Below the pieces are notes generated by a model that saw only the letters and a list, made by a program, of their open reading frames with translations, made no database searches and was not told the DNA's origin. Positions 28,470 to 37,045 of a stretch of DNA of 64,000 nucleotides are shown here, piece after piece. The stretch is taken from the NCBI RefSeq assembly GCF_007747795.1, contig NZ_CP036275.1, positions 5,820,001 to 5,884,000 on the forward strand, read 5' to 3'. The position numbers and the translations under genes are program-made. Numbering within the stretch: the stretch's first letter is position 1; every line of letters starts with the position of its first letter. The DNA is from Maioricimonas rarisocia (GTDB lineage Bacteria > Planctomycetota > Planctomycetia > Planctomycetales > Planctomycetaceae).

Positions 28470-30683
28470 ATGTCCGCGACTGCGCCCTCGCCAGAATCTG
28501 CTGCCACCGACCAGCTGACCGTCGTGCTGATCGGCAATCCCAACACCGGCAAGAGCACGCTGTTCAACGCGCTGTCCGGCATGCAGGCACGGATCGGCAA
28601 CTTTCCCGGCGTCACGGTCGAAAAGAAGACGGGCCGCTACCGGGACAAGCAGGGCGAAATCACCCTCGTCGACCTGCCCGGAACCTACAGCCTCTCGCCC
28701 CGATCTGCCGACGAGATGGTCTCCGTCGACGTCATGCTCGGCCGCGTCCCCGACGTCGGCCGTCCCGACGCGGTCGTCTGCATCGTCGATGCCTCCAACC
28801 TCGAACGAAATCTGTACCTGTTCAGCCAGGTGCGGGATCTCGACATCCCCGTCGTGCTCGTGCTGAACATGTGGGATCTCGCCACCCGCCGCGGCGTCAC
28901 GATCGATGTCGATGCATTGCGGGAACGGCTTGGCGTGCCGATTGTCACAACGTCGGCCCACCGCCGACATGGGATGGACGAATTGCGGTCGGCCATTCGC
29001 GAAGCAGCCGCCCGCGAGCGGATTGCTCCCGACCGCGTCTTCCCTCAGACGTTCTACGAAGAAGTCGAGCGACTGCAGGGATGGCTCACCGAACGTGACC
29101 GCGAGGGCGTCCCCACCTATCTGCTCGAACGGATGCTGTTCGACATCGGAGGCGAAAGCGAGCACCGCTTCGCTCAGTCCACGTCCGACGAGCTTCCGGC
29201 CTATCTGCAGGAAGCCCGCGCGCGACTGGCCGAGAACGGCTGCCGTGTGCCGGCCGCAGAAACCAAACATCGCTACGCCTGGATTCGCGAGCAGCTTGAC
29301 GGCATCGTCACGCGGACCGAAACCGACACGCTGACTGCCAGCGACCGCATCGACCGCGTCATCACCCACCGGGTGTGGGGACTGCTGTTCTTCGCCGGGC
29401 TGATGTTCCTGGTCTTCCAGGCGATCTACAACTGGGCCGGCCCCTTCATGGAGCTGATCGAGGGCGGTCAGGAGATCGTGGCCGGCACGATTCAGGGTGC
29501 GATGCCGCCCGGAATGCTCCGCAGCCTGCTGATCGACGGCGTGGTGGCGGGTGTGGGGGGCGTGATCGTCTTCCTGCCGCAGATCTGCTTTCTGTTTCTG
29601 TTCATCGCGATCCTCGAAGACTGCGGCTACATGGCCCGGGCCGCGTTCCTGATGGACAAGCTGATGACGCGGCTGGGGCTGAGCGGCAAATCGTTCGTCC
29701 CGCTGATGTCGTCGTTCGCGTGTGCCATCCCCGGCGTGATGGCGACGCGCGTCATCGAGAACCGCCGCGACCGCATGGTGACGATCCTCGTGGCCCCGCT
29801 GATGAGCTGCTCGGCCCGGTTGCCGGTCTACCTGCTGCTGATCGCGACGTTCGTTCCGGCAACCGCTCTGGGGGGATGGGGACAGGGACTGGCCCTGTTC
29901 GCGATGCACCTGGTCGGAGCTCTGGTGGCGATCCCCGTCGCCTGGATCCTGCGGAAAACGTTCTTCAAGGGAGAGACGCCGCCGTTCGTCATGGAACTGC
30001 CCGCCTACAAATGGCCGTCGCCTCGCGTCGTACTGCACCGCGTGTACGACCGGGGAATGGCATTCGTCACGCGGGCGGGGACGCTGATCTTCTGCACGAC
30101 CGTCCTCGTCTGGGCCGCCGGGTACTTCCCGGGTGACCACACCGAGCTGCAGGCGGTTACTGCGGAGATCGAACAGCTCGAAGAAGCCGCCCCCCTGGAC
30201 GAGGCAGGCGAAGAACGACTTGCCGAACTGGCCCAGGCACAGCAGCGCCTTAGTGGTCAGCTGATCGAAACCAGCTATCTGGGTCGGATCGGACACGCGA
30301 TCGAACCGGTCGTCCGCCCGCTCGGATGGGACTGGCGGATCGGCGTCGGTGCCATCGCGTCCTTCCCGGCACGGGAGGTGATCATCGCGACACTGGGAAC
30401 CATCTACAGTCTTGGCGGCGACGTCGATGAGGAAGACCCCGGCCTGAGGCAATCCATCCGAAATGCGACCTGGCCCGATGGACGCCCCGTCTACAATGTC
30501 CCTGTCGCGTTTTCCATCATGGTCTTTTTCGCGCTGTGTGCGCAGTGTGCGGCCACGCTGATGGTCATCCGTCGCGAGACCAACAGCTGGGGCTGGCCGA
30601 TCTTCACGTTTACGTACATGACGCTGCTCGCCTATGTGGCGGCGCTGGCCACGTACCAGATCGGCATGCTCCTGATGGCATGA
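28470..30683 (+). CDS. feoB: Ferrous iron transporter FeoB
   Basis: A 737-residue inner-membrane Fe(II) transporter. The N-terminal G domain has G1 GNPNTGKST (residues 22-30), G3 DLPGTYSL (about 68-75) and G4 NMWD (about 133). Gate motifs appear in the membrane part, including SSFACAIPGVMATR and the matching FPAREVIIATLGT in the second half. About eight to ten membrane segments. I place the start at the ATG at 28470, just before the G domain; an open frame further upstream overlaps feoA. It is followed by a Cys-rich membrane peptide typical of this operon. Confidence 0.96.
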   Translation: MSATAPSPESAATDQLTVVLIGNPNTGKSTLFNALSGMQARIGNFPGVTVEKKTGRYRDKQGEITLVDLPGTYSLSPRSADEMVSVDVMLGRVPDVGRPDAVVCIVDASNLERNLYLFSQVRDLDIPVVLVLNMWDLATRRGVTIDVDALRERLGVPIVTTSAHRRHGMDELRSAIREAAARERIAPDRVFPQTFYEEVERLQGWLTERDREGVPTYLLERMLFDIGGESEHRFAQSTSDELPAYLQEARARLAENGCRVPAAETKHRYAWIREQLDGIVTRTETDTLTASDRIDRVITHRVWGLLFFAGLMFLVFQAIYNWAGPFMELIEGGQEIVAGTIQGAMPPGMLRSLLIDGVVAGVGGVIVFLPQICFLFLFIAILEDCGYMARAAFLMDKLMTRLGLSGKSFVPLMSSFACAIPGVMATRVIENRRDRMVTILVAPLMSCSARLPVYLLLIATFVPATALGGWGQGLALFAMHLVGALVAIPVAWILRKTFFKGETPPFVMELPAYKWPSPRVVLHRVYDRGMAFVTRAGTLIFCTTVLVWAAGYFPGDHTELQAVTAEIEQLEEAAPLDEAGEERLAELAQAQQRLSGQLIETSYLGRIGHAIEPVVRPLGWDWRIGVGAIASFPAREVIIATLGTIYSLGGDVDEEDPGLRQSIRNATWPDGRPVYNVPVAFSIMVFFALCAQCAATLMVIRRETNSWGWPIFTFTYMTLLAYVAALATYQIGMLLMA

Positions 30684-30724
30684 TCCCGGTCGCGCTGGCC
30701 GGCGGAAGCAACGGAGGACATCGC

Positions 30725-30943
30725 ATGAGCGGGATTGACTGGCAGACCGGAGTCGCACTGCTGTGCGTCGTCTTCTCGGCGGCCGTTCTGCTGCGCCGTG
30801 CGGTCCAGTTGTTCTGGGGCGGCTCGACAGCCGGGTGCGGCGCGGGTGGCTGCAGCGACTGCCCGGCCTCGGGGACTCCGGAACAACCGTCAAAGACACT
30901 TGTCTCGCTGGAACCGCTCCAGTCACCACGACCGATCTCCTGA
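30725..30943 (+). CDS. FeoB-associated Cys-rich membrane protein
   Basis: A 72-residue protein: one membrane segment (about residues 8-27), then a Gly/Cys cluster GCGAGGCSDCP, then a polar tail. GGAGG lies seven bases before the ATG. Position directly after feoB, small size and the membrane-plus-Cys layout match the FeoB-associated Cys-rich family, which may handle iron or redox state at the transporter. Sequence alone does not prove metal binding. Confidence 0.75.
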   Translation: MSGIDWQTGVALLCVVFSAAVLLRRAVQLFWGGSTAGCGAGGCSDCPASGTPEQPSKTLVSLEPLQSPRPIS

Positions 30944-31194
30944 GCCCGATGTGGCCGCATGCCACAACCGTGCGACCGACACGTCGATGCTCCGAATTGG
31001 GCCTGCGGCACCGACACACGAATTCGTGGCTGGCATTCGGTTGATGGGAATCGCATAATTGTCATCAGGGCCAGACGTTCCAGCGGTGTGGGCGTCCGAT
31101 CATTTCGACGCCTCATCTTTGTCCAGCAGTCGGCCAGCGTGCCCAATCAGCAGGTTCCTGCGAAACAGTCCTGCCAGGAAGAGTCGGAGTTCTG

Positions 31195-31947
31195 ATGTCG
31201 CAACCGGTCAGGTGCCGATGGGGAGCCGTTACCATCACGGGAAATTACCGTGAGAACAACGAGGACAATCTCCACGTCGATCCCGAGGGGCGTTACTTTC
31301 TGGTTGCTGACGGCATGGGCGGGCAGAGTGCTGGCGAGAAGGCCAGTGAGCTTGCCATCGAACTCGTGGCGGACCGCCTGAGCAACTGTCTGACCGATCT
31401 GGCCAATGACAACGACGTCGTCGCCGCAATCGACGAAGCCGTCGCTCACGCCAATGCCGAGATCATGGCGCTGGGCGAACTCGACCCCAAGTACCGCAAC
31501 ATGGGGACGACGATTACCTTTGTGATCAACCCGGGCGGACGTCTGTTTGTCGGTGGTGTCGGCGACAGCCGTGTTTACCGGCTCCGCGACGGCGCACTCG
31601 ATCAGTTGACCAAGGATCATTCGCTGACGCAGGCTCTTCTCGACGCCGGGACGATCACAGCCGAAGAAGCGGCCAACCACCGCTACAAGAACGTCCTGTA
31701 CCGGTACCTCGGCACGAAGGAAGGGGGACAGGGTACAGACGCTCAGGTCGTCGCTGCCGCCGCTTCCGACCGCTTCCTGCTCTGTTCAGATGGCGTAACT
31801 GACGGCATCGACGACGACGAGATCACCCGTCTGCTCCAGTCCGAGTCGGATCCGCAGAAGGCAGCCGAAACGCTCGTCGACGCGGCTCTCAACGGCGGTT
31901 CCCGCGACAATATCACCTGCATCGTGGTGGACGTCGAGAGCGCCTGA
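31195..31947 (+). CDS. PP2C-family serine/threonine phosphatase
   Basis: A 250-residue single-domain Mg/Mn-dependent phosphatase. Metal-site motifs: RENNEDN near residue 18, ADGMGG near 38, GDSRVYR, CSDGVTDGIDDDE, GGSRDNITCIVV. No membrane or FHA domain, so cytoplasmic. ATG at 31195 with CGGAG upstream. It is followed 180 bases later by a sensor kinase. No Ser/Thr kinase gene lies in the window, so its substrate is unknown. A paralogue is at 52255. Confidence 0.92.
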   Translation: MSQPVRCRWGAVTITGNYRENNEDNLHVDPEGRYFLVADGMGGQSAGEKASELAIELVADRLSNCLTDLANDNDVVAAIDEAVAHANAEIMALGELDPKYRNMGTTITFVINPGGRLFVGGVGDSRVYRLRDGALDQLTKDHSLTQALLDAGTITAEEAANHRYKNVLYRYLGTKEGGQGTDAQVVAAAASDRFLLCSDGVTDGIDDDEITRLLQSESDPQKAAETLVDAALNGGSRDNITCIVVDVESA

Positions 31948-32126
31948 TCGGTTCCTCCGAGCCCGCTGACGACGCCCCTGGCCACCAATCAACGCCTGCA
32001 CATGCGTTGAGACGAACAACCGCCTGCTGCTCAAACACCTTGCCCCGCGGCTTGCCACGCTGGTAGACTCCCGCAATCGCGCATGAGGCGCCCGCCGACC
32101 AGGGCGGACCAACAGGGAGGTTTGAG

Positions 32127-33704
32127 GTGGTTCTGACCAGATCGATTCGCCGTAAGCTTGCCGTCGGTCTTGCGCTCCTGTCGCTGATGATGCTCACCCT
32201 CTCGGTCAGCAGCATCGCCGGAGTGACATCCTACCGACGCATGGTCAAGGATCTGGAGCTGAGCATCGCCAAGGCTCCCCGTCGGGCCGATCTGCTGGCC
32301 GCCATCGGCACGCTTCTGAAGCCTCTGGCTAACGAATTCCCCGACCCGGGCAAGCCAGACCGGGTGCGGCACGAAGCGGCCGCCCAGCAGCGCCGCGAGC
32401 TGGATGCGGCTCTCAGCGAAGTCCGGGTCACCGTCGCCGACTTCCGCCGCCGTCTGCAGCAGCTCCCCGACTATCAGAACCGTCGGGCCCAGGAAGAAAT
32501 GCTGCACCGGAACCTGTTCAAGGAAATCGACGACCGGCTCAGCTACATCGCCGCCTGCGGCCCCGCTCTCGAAGATCTCGAGTCACACGACGCAACCAGT
32601 CGCGACCTGCTGGGAATGACCGCCGAACTCTGGGACTCCGTCCAACATACGCCCGATCCCTCGGTCGAGCTGATTGAACGACTCGATCAGGCCGAGCGGG
32701 ACTACCGGCTGTATCTCAACCTGGTGGTGGGGACCGGACTGGCGGCCATTGCCATCTTCATCGGACTCAGCCTGGCCGCCTATCGCTGGGTCTTCTGCCC
32801 GATTCGCGAGCTGCATCAGGGAGCACGGCGGGTTGCTCACGGCGACTTCAACTACCGCATCCCCGTCACCGGACAGGACGAGATCTCCGAGTTGGCCGAT
32901 GCCTTCAACCGCATGACCGAACGCTTCCAGGCCGTGGCGTCCGACCTCGATCAGCAGGTCCAGGAACGCAGCCGCCAGCTTGTGCAGTCCGAACGACTCG
33001 CCGGCGTCGGTTTTCTGGCCGCCGGCGTCGCCCATGAGATCAATAATCCGCTCGCAGCCATCGCCATGGCCGCAGAATCCCTCGAATTCCGCCTGCACGA
33101 GATCCTTCCCGACGCCAGCGAAGAAGACAGCGCGCTGGTGAAGGAGTATCTCGGCATGATGCAGACCGAAGCACAACGCTGCCGCAGCATCACCGAACGT
33201 CTGCTCGACTTCGCTCGCGGAAACGATGCCGAACGTAACCTCTACGACGTGACGGCCATCGTCAACGAGGTCATCGGCATGGCAAAGCATCTTGGACGCT
33301 TCCGCGACCGCAGCATCGTCGTCAACCGCACGAGCCCCTGCTACGCCTACGTGAACGGCCCCGAAATCAAACAGGTGATTCTCAACCTCGTCGCCAACGG
33401 GCTGGAGGCCTCCGGCAGCGGGGGGGAAGTCCGAGTGAACATCACGGAACTGGCCGAGAAGGTCGACGTGACCGTGCAGGACAACGGCAGCGGCATGACG
33501 CCGGACGTCATCCAGCATATCTTCGAACCGTTCTACACCACCAAGGACGCCGGCAAGGGAACGGGACTGGGGCTCTCCATCAGCCACCGCATCGTCTGCG
33601 ATCATGGCGGAACGCTCGAAGCGTCCAGTCAGGGTCCGGGCCACGGCAGCACCTTCCGACTCCGCCTGCCGTCGTCCGCTCCTTCGCAGAAACAGGCTGC
33701 CTGA
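32127..33704 (+). CDS. Membrane sensor histidine kinase
   Basis: A 525-residue kinase: membrane segment 1 (about residues 12-32), a periplasmic helical sensor region (about 33-195), membrane segment 2 (about 197-218), HAMP (to about 270), HisKA with phospho-accepting His303 in VAHEINNPLAAIAM, and a HATPase_c domain with the N box VLNLVANGLEAS, DNGSGM and GTGLGLSISHRIV. GTG start at 32127 with a GGGAGG element upstream. No response regulator is adjacent, so the partner is encoded elsewhere. The extended loop between His303 and the next helix is typical of kinases of the NtrB/AtoS type. Confidence 0.93.
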   Translation: MVLTRSIRRKLAVGLALLSLMMLTLSVSSIAGVTSYRRMVKDLELSIAKAPRRADLLAAIGTLLKPLANEFPDPGKPDRVRHEAAAQQRRELDAALSEVRVTVADFRRRLQQLPDYQNRRAQEEMLHRNLFKEIDDRLSYIAACGPALEDLESHDATSRDLLGMTAELWDSVQHTPDPSVELIERLDQAERDYRLYLNLVVGTGLAAIAIFIGLSLAAYRWVFCPIRELHQGARRVAHGDFNYRIPVTGQDEISELADAFNRMTERFQAVASDLDQQVQERSRQLVQSERLAGVGFLAAGVAHEINNPLAAIAMAAESLEFRLHEILPDASEEDSALVKEYLGMMQTEAQRCRSITERLLDFARGNDAERNLYDVTAIVNEVIGMAKHLGRFRDRSIVVNRTSPCYAYVNGPEIKQVILNLVANGLEASGSGGEVRVNITELAEKVDVTVQDNGSGMTPDVIQHIFEPFYTTKDAGKGTGLGLSISHRIVCDHGGTLEASSQGPGHGSTFRLRLPSSAPSQKQAA

Positions 33705-33879
33705 GCCGCATAAGGGCCCAGGAGCCGCGAGCTGTGCGGGGATGGCAAAGCCGTCTTGCAGCACAGTGGAACATGGACTAGCCTGCCCGACCTTTGTCGT
33801 CAGGAGATCAGCGGTTGCGGCGGATCGAGTTCGCCGGCCGCACCGAAGTTGCGACGACCGGTCAGTGCAGGAGGCACGC

Positions 33880-35271
33880 ATGAAGGCTGGGCAGGCCACA
33901 TTCATTTCCGGTTTGGTACTGGGGGCCGCACTGGGTTTCTCCGCGGGACATGTTCTCGTCTGGAGCTCAACCTCAAAGGCTCCCCCCTCCCGGGACATGG
34001 CCGAGACCCAACCTGTCTTCACCAGCGAATCCCCTTTCTTTTCGACGGCTCTCCCGATCGACGCGACGAACGCCGGCGACGAGGCGTTCGACTTCACGGA
34101 GATGATCGACGAGGACCTCTCGTTCTCCGAGATGTCGGCTCCGCAGAGCGGTACCGTCTACGCAGAAGCCCAGGTTCCCAGCCCGGCACAGAACGGGATC
34201 GACGAACCCCAGACCCTGCCACCGTCACCTGCCAGTCCCCTGACAACCCGCAGTGACGCAGCGAACGAGCGGCGACTGCAGAACCTGCTCGACAGCGAAC
34301 TGTCCGACGCGACTGCCGAAGAACGCGAGATCTGGATCGATGTCCTGCGGGACATGCCCCCCGAGGACGCTCTGGGTGTCCTCCGGATGTGGAAGAAGTT
34401 CGGTCCCAGCGAAATGCCGGGCGGGCTCACCTTTCCCGACTCCCCGAAGGTTTCCGAGCCGGCCGCCGATGTTCTGACGCCGATCCCCCCCGAGATGCTC
34501 ACTCCGCTGCCGATCGAGGATCACGGCATCGGCGACCATGCGATCGACGATCAGGTGAAGACCGCTCCGTCGAACAGAATGATCGAGCGGTTGCGACGGG
34601 CCCGACGGATCGTGCTCGAGAATCTCGCCAATGCCTATGCCTGGGGATACAAGCGACAGGATCCGTTCCTGGCCCGGGAGAGCTCAGTCGAGGCTGAGGC
34701 CGCTACTGAGCCTGAAGCCGGTTCGTCGCTGCCGCGGTTTGATTTCACCTCCGGCGAACCTGTGTGGACCGGTGTCCCGCTGGACTGGGCCATCGTCGAC
34801 GGCCCTGCGTTCTTTGAAGTCACCGACGGCGAGCAGTCCCTGTTCACACGCTGCGGGCACTTCAGTATCGACAGCGAACGTCGTGTCTGCCTCGACACGC
34901 CTCGCGGACGCCTGCACCTCGTGCCTGAAGTCGTCGTCACAGCAGAAGCAGCCCGCATCAAACTGTCCCCGGACGGACACCTTTCGGTCGTCGATTTCGA
35001 CGGCGGCGAGACCGAACTGGCTCATCTGAGCGTCGCGACGTTCCTCAATCCGGCTGGTCTCGAATCGCTCGGCCACGGTCTGTTTGCCGAAACGCCGGAA
35101 TCCGGCCGCCCCTCGCGCTCGGCCCCTTCCGAAGCGGGTGACACGCTGATCGGCATCGTTCGGCAGCATTACCTGGAACGCTCGAACGTCGACGCGGTCA
35201 GCGAGTTCGCACTCCTGGAGCACATCGACCGCGTTCTGGGCACGCTGCTGCCCGAATGCTCGACCGACTGA
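33880..35271 (+). CDS. Membrane-anchored protein with FlgG/flagellar-rod-like C-terminal domain
   Basis: A 463-residue protein with a single N-terminal anchor (ATFISGLVLGAALGFSAGHV, about residues 6-25), a Pro/Ser-rich linker, a small helical segment (about 128-170) and a C-terminal domain (about 300-460) patterned like the distal half of FlgG/FlgF rod proteins. The parallels are: FFEVTDGEQSLFTRCGHFSID against the FF-V...YTRxGxFxxD signature; LSVATFLNPAGLESLGHGLF against LxxANFVNPxGLxxLGxNLY; and RQHYLERSNVDAVSEF against LxQGxLExSNVNVVEEM. AGGAGG precedes the ATG at 33880. No flagellar gene is nearby. A role as an anchored envelope protein is inferred. Confidence 0.7.
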   Translation: MKAGQATFISGLVLGAALGFSAGHVLVWSSTSKAPPSRDMAETQPVFTSESPFFSTALPIDATNAGDEAFDFTEMIDEDLSFSEMSAPQSGTVYAEAQVPSPAQNGIDEPQTLPPSPASPLTTRSDAANERRLQNLLDSELSDATAEEREIWIDVLRDMPPEDALGVLRMWKKFGPSEMPGGLTFPDSPKVSEPAADVLTPIPPEMLTPLPIEDHGIGDHAIDDQVKTAPSNRMIERLRRARRIVLENLANAYAWGYKRQDPFLARESSVEAEAATEPEAGSSLPRFDFTSGEPVWTGVPLDWAIVDGPAFFEVTDGEQSLFTRCGHFSIDSERRVCLDTPRGRLHLVPEVVVTAEAARIKLSPDGHLSVVDFDGGETELAHLSVATFLNPAGLESLGHGLFAETPESGRPSRSAPSEAGDTLIGIVRQHYLERSNVDAVSEFALLEHIDRVLGTLLPECSTD

Positions 35272-35525
35272 AAGCCTGCGAGCCTCCGACCGGTTTTGCG
35301 GTCTCGTGCAGCAGCTTTGCTCACCCCCCTGAAGCGTGATGTGCCAACACGCCCTTCGCTGCAGCATTCTGCGCCTGTCAAACTCTGACGGTCAGTCAAT
35401 CCCTGCGTCTGGCGGGAACCGTGACCAAGCTCGTCGATCCTGCAGACGATACCGAATGGCAGGGCGGATGACTCGTGGATGATTCTCCGCCTCTGCTCCA
35501 GGACGTCGAGGCACAGGAGGCAGGC

Positions 35526-35906
35526 ATGGCCGACAGCGAATTCATGACGATCGTTGAACAGAGCGTTCACGAACTGCTGGTATGGGTCGGATTCGGCACA
35601 CTGGTCGGTCTGACCGCCAAGGCCATCATGCCCGGTCGCGACCCCGGAGGCGCCCTGGCGACAATGATGATGGGCATTGCCGGCAGTGTGATCGGCTGCG
35701 GGCTGGTGATGTTCTTCGTCGACGGAACCCGCGTCTCGCCGATCAGCACGATCGGCTTCTGTGCCGCGACCGCCGGCGCGTTTCTTCTGCTGTTCTTCTA
35801 CCGCCTGCTGGCCGGGTCGTTCTTCGTCGAGGCCGAGACGAGCGAAAACTGGCTGCACCGGCTTCGTCGTCGCAGACGACGCTACGCCATGCTGCGGGAC
35901 ACGTAA
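35526..35906 (+). CDS. GlsB/YeaQ/YmgE-type small membrane protein
   Basis: A 126-residue protein with three membrane segments and the family pattern WVGFGTLVGLTAKAIMPGRDPGG followed by MMGIAGSVIGCGL (given in parts). The C-terminus is strongly basic (RRRRRR near the end), placing it in the cytoplasm. I use the ATG at 35526 with AGGAGG six bases upstream rather than the in-frame GTG at 35475. The family is stress-associated in enterobacteria, with no biochemical role established. Confidence 0.75.
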   Translation: MADSEFMTIVEQSVHELLVWVGFGTLVGLTAKAIMPGRDPGGALATMMMGIAGSVIGCGLVMFFVDGTRVSPISTIGFCAATAGAFLLLFFYRLLAGSFFVEAETSENWLHRLRRRRRRYAMLRDT

Positions 35907-35949
35907 GCGTTCGGAGCCATTGCCGGAGCCCGACGATCGGCGGGTGACA

Positions 35950-36837
35950 TCAAGGGGCCACGCCGGAACCGCCGCTGCCCAGCCACAGGTCGGCCACGGC
36001 GACGAGCAGCAGGCCGATGCTGATGACCGCGTTTACGTTGAAAAACGCGACGTTGACGCGGGAAAGGTCATCGGGCCGCACCAGCCAGTGCTCATAGAGC
36101 AGCAGGGCCGCCACCAGCAGCACACCGGCCAGAAACAGCCAGCCGAGGCCGGAGGTCTGCCACAAAGCCAGCAGGCAGACGATGGTCCCGACATGGCTGA
36201 GAAACGCGATCCGCAGCGCCGAGGGAACGCCCCAGCGGGCCGGCACACTATGCAGACCGCGTCCGCGATCGAACTCGGCGTCCTGGCAGGCGTAGATGAT
36301 GTCGAATCCGCCGACCCAGAAGAACACCGCCGCCGCCAGCAGCAGCGGAGTGGCCGTCACATCCCCCCGGATCGCAATCCAGGCGGCAATCGGGGCGAGC
36401 ATCAATGCGGCGCTGAGCCAGTAATGGCACCACGACGTGAACCGCTTCGCGTACGAGTAGCCCAGCAAAAACGCGAGCACTGGAACCGAGAGGATGACGG
36501 GCCAGCGGTTCGGCAGGAACAGCAGTGTTGCCAGCACGAACGCCACACTGCAGACGACCGTAAACCCGGCCACGAGCGGGACGCTCAGAATCTGTGCCGG
36601 CAGATGACGTTTCTCGGTCCGGGGATTGGCGGCATCGATGTCGCGGTCGATCAGACGGTTAAATGCCATCGCCGCCGACCGCGCAAACACCATGCACAGC
36701 AGAATCCCCAGCAGGTCCTGCCAGCGAAACGGCACCGTTTGCCAGGCGAGCAGAGCCGCCAGCAGGGCGAAGGGGAGTGCAAAGACCGTGTGGCTGAAAC
36801 GAATCAGTTCGAGCAACTGACGGATGCGTTCGATCAC
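35950..36837 (-). CDS. UbiA-family polyprenyltransferase (menaquinone-type aromatic prenylation)
   Basis: A 295-residue membrane enzyme with eight to nine hydrophobic helices. The first prenyl-diphosphate/Mg motif is NRLIDRDID (Asn60, Asp64, Asp68); the second is YACQDAEFDRGRG. It prenylates an aromatic acid in quinone synthesis. In planctomycetes the futalosine menaquinone route is common, so an MqnP-type role is more likely than ubiquinone synthesis; this is inference. It converges on the GlsB-like gene with 43 bases between. Confidence 0.85.
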   Translation of the reverse strand: MIERIRQLLELIRFSHTVFALPFALLAALLAWQTVPFRWQDLLGILLCMVFARSAAMAFNRLIDRDIDAANPRTEKRHLPAQILSVPLVAGFTVVCSVAFVLATLLFLPNRWPVILSVPVLAFLLGYSYAKRFTSWCHYWLSAALMLAPIAAWIAIRGDVTATPLLLAAAVFFWVGGFDIIYACQDAEFDRGRGLHSVPARWGVPSALRIAFLSHVGTIVCLLALWQTSGLGWLFLAGVLLVAALLLYEHWLVRPDDLSRVNVAFFNVNAVISIGLLLVAVADLWLGSGGSGVAP

Positions 36838-37045
36838 CTGTGCCGCGTCCTCTGTTCACAAACTCACTGCGAAAAAGTCAGGTCCCTCGCGCAGCGTCCC
36901 TCACTGGTTCCGGATCCGCTGATCCCGATCAGGGGACCGCGGGCTCGCAGGCCCTGTTAACAGAGAATCGTCCGGGTGTCGAGGATCGGCAGATTCGCGG
37001 CGAACAACTCGTCACGCCGTTGAGCCGGTTGCGAACCGTTCCCGC

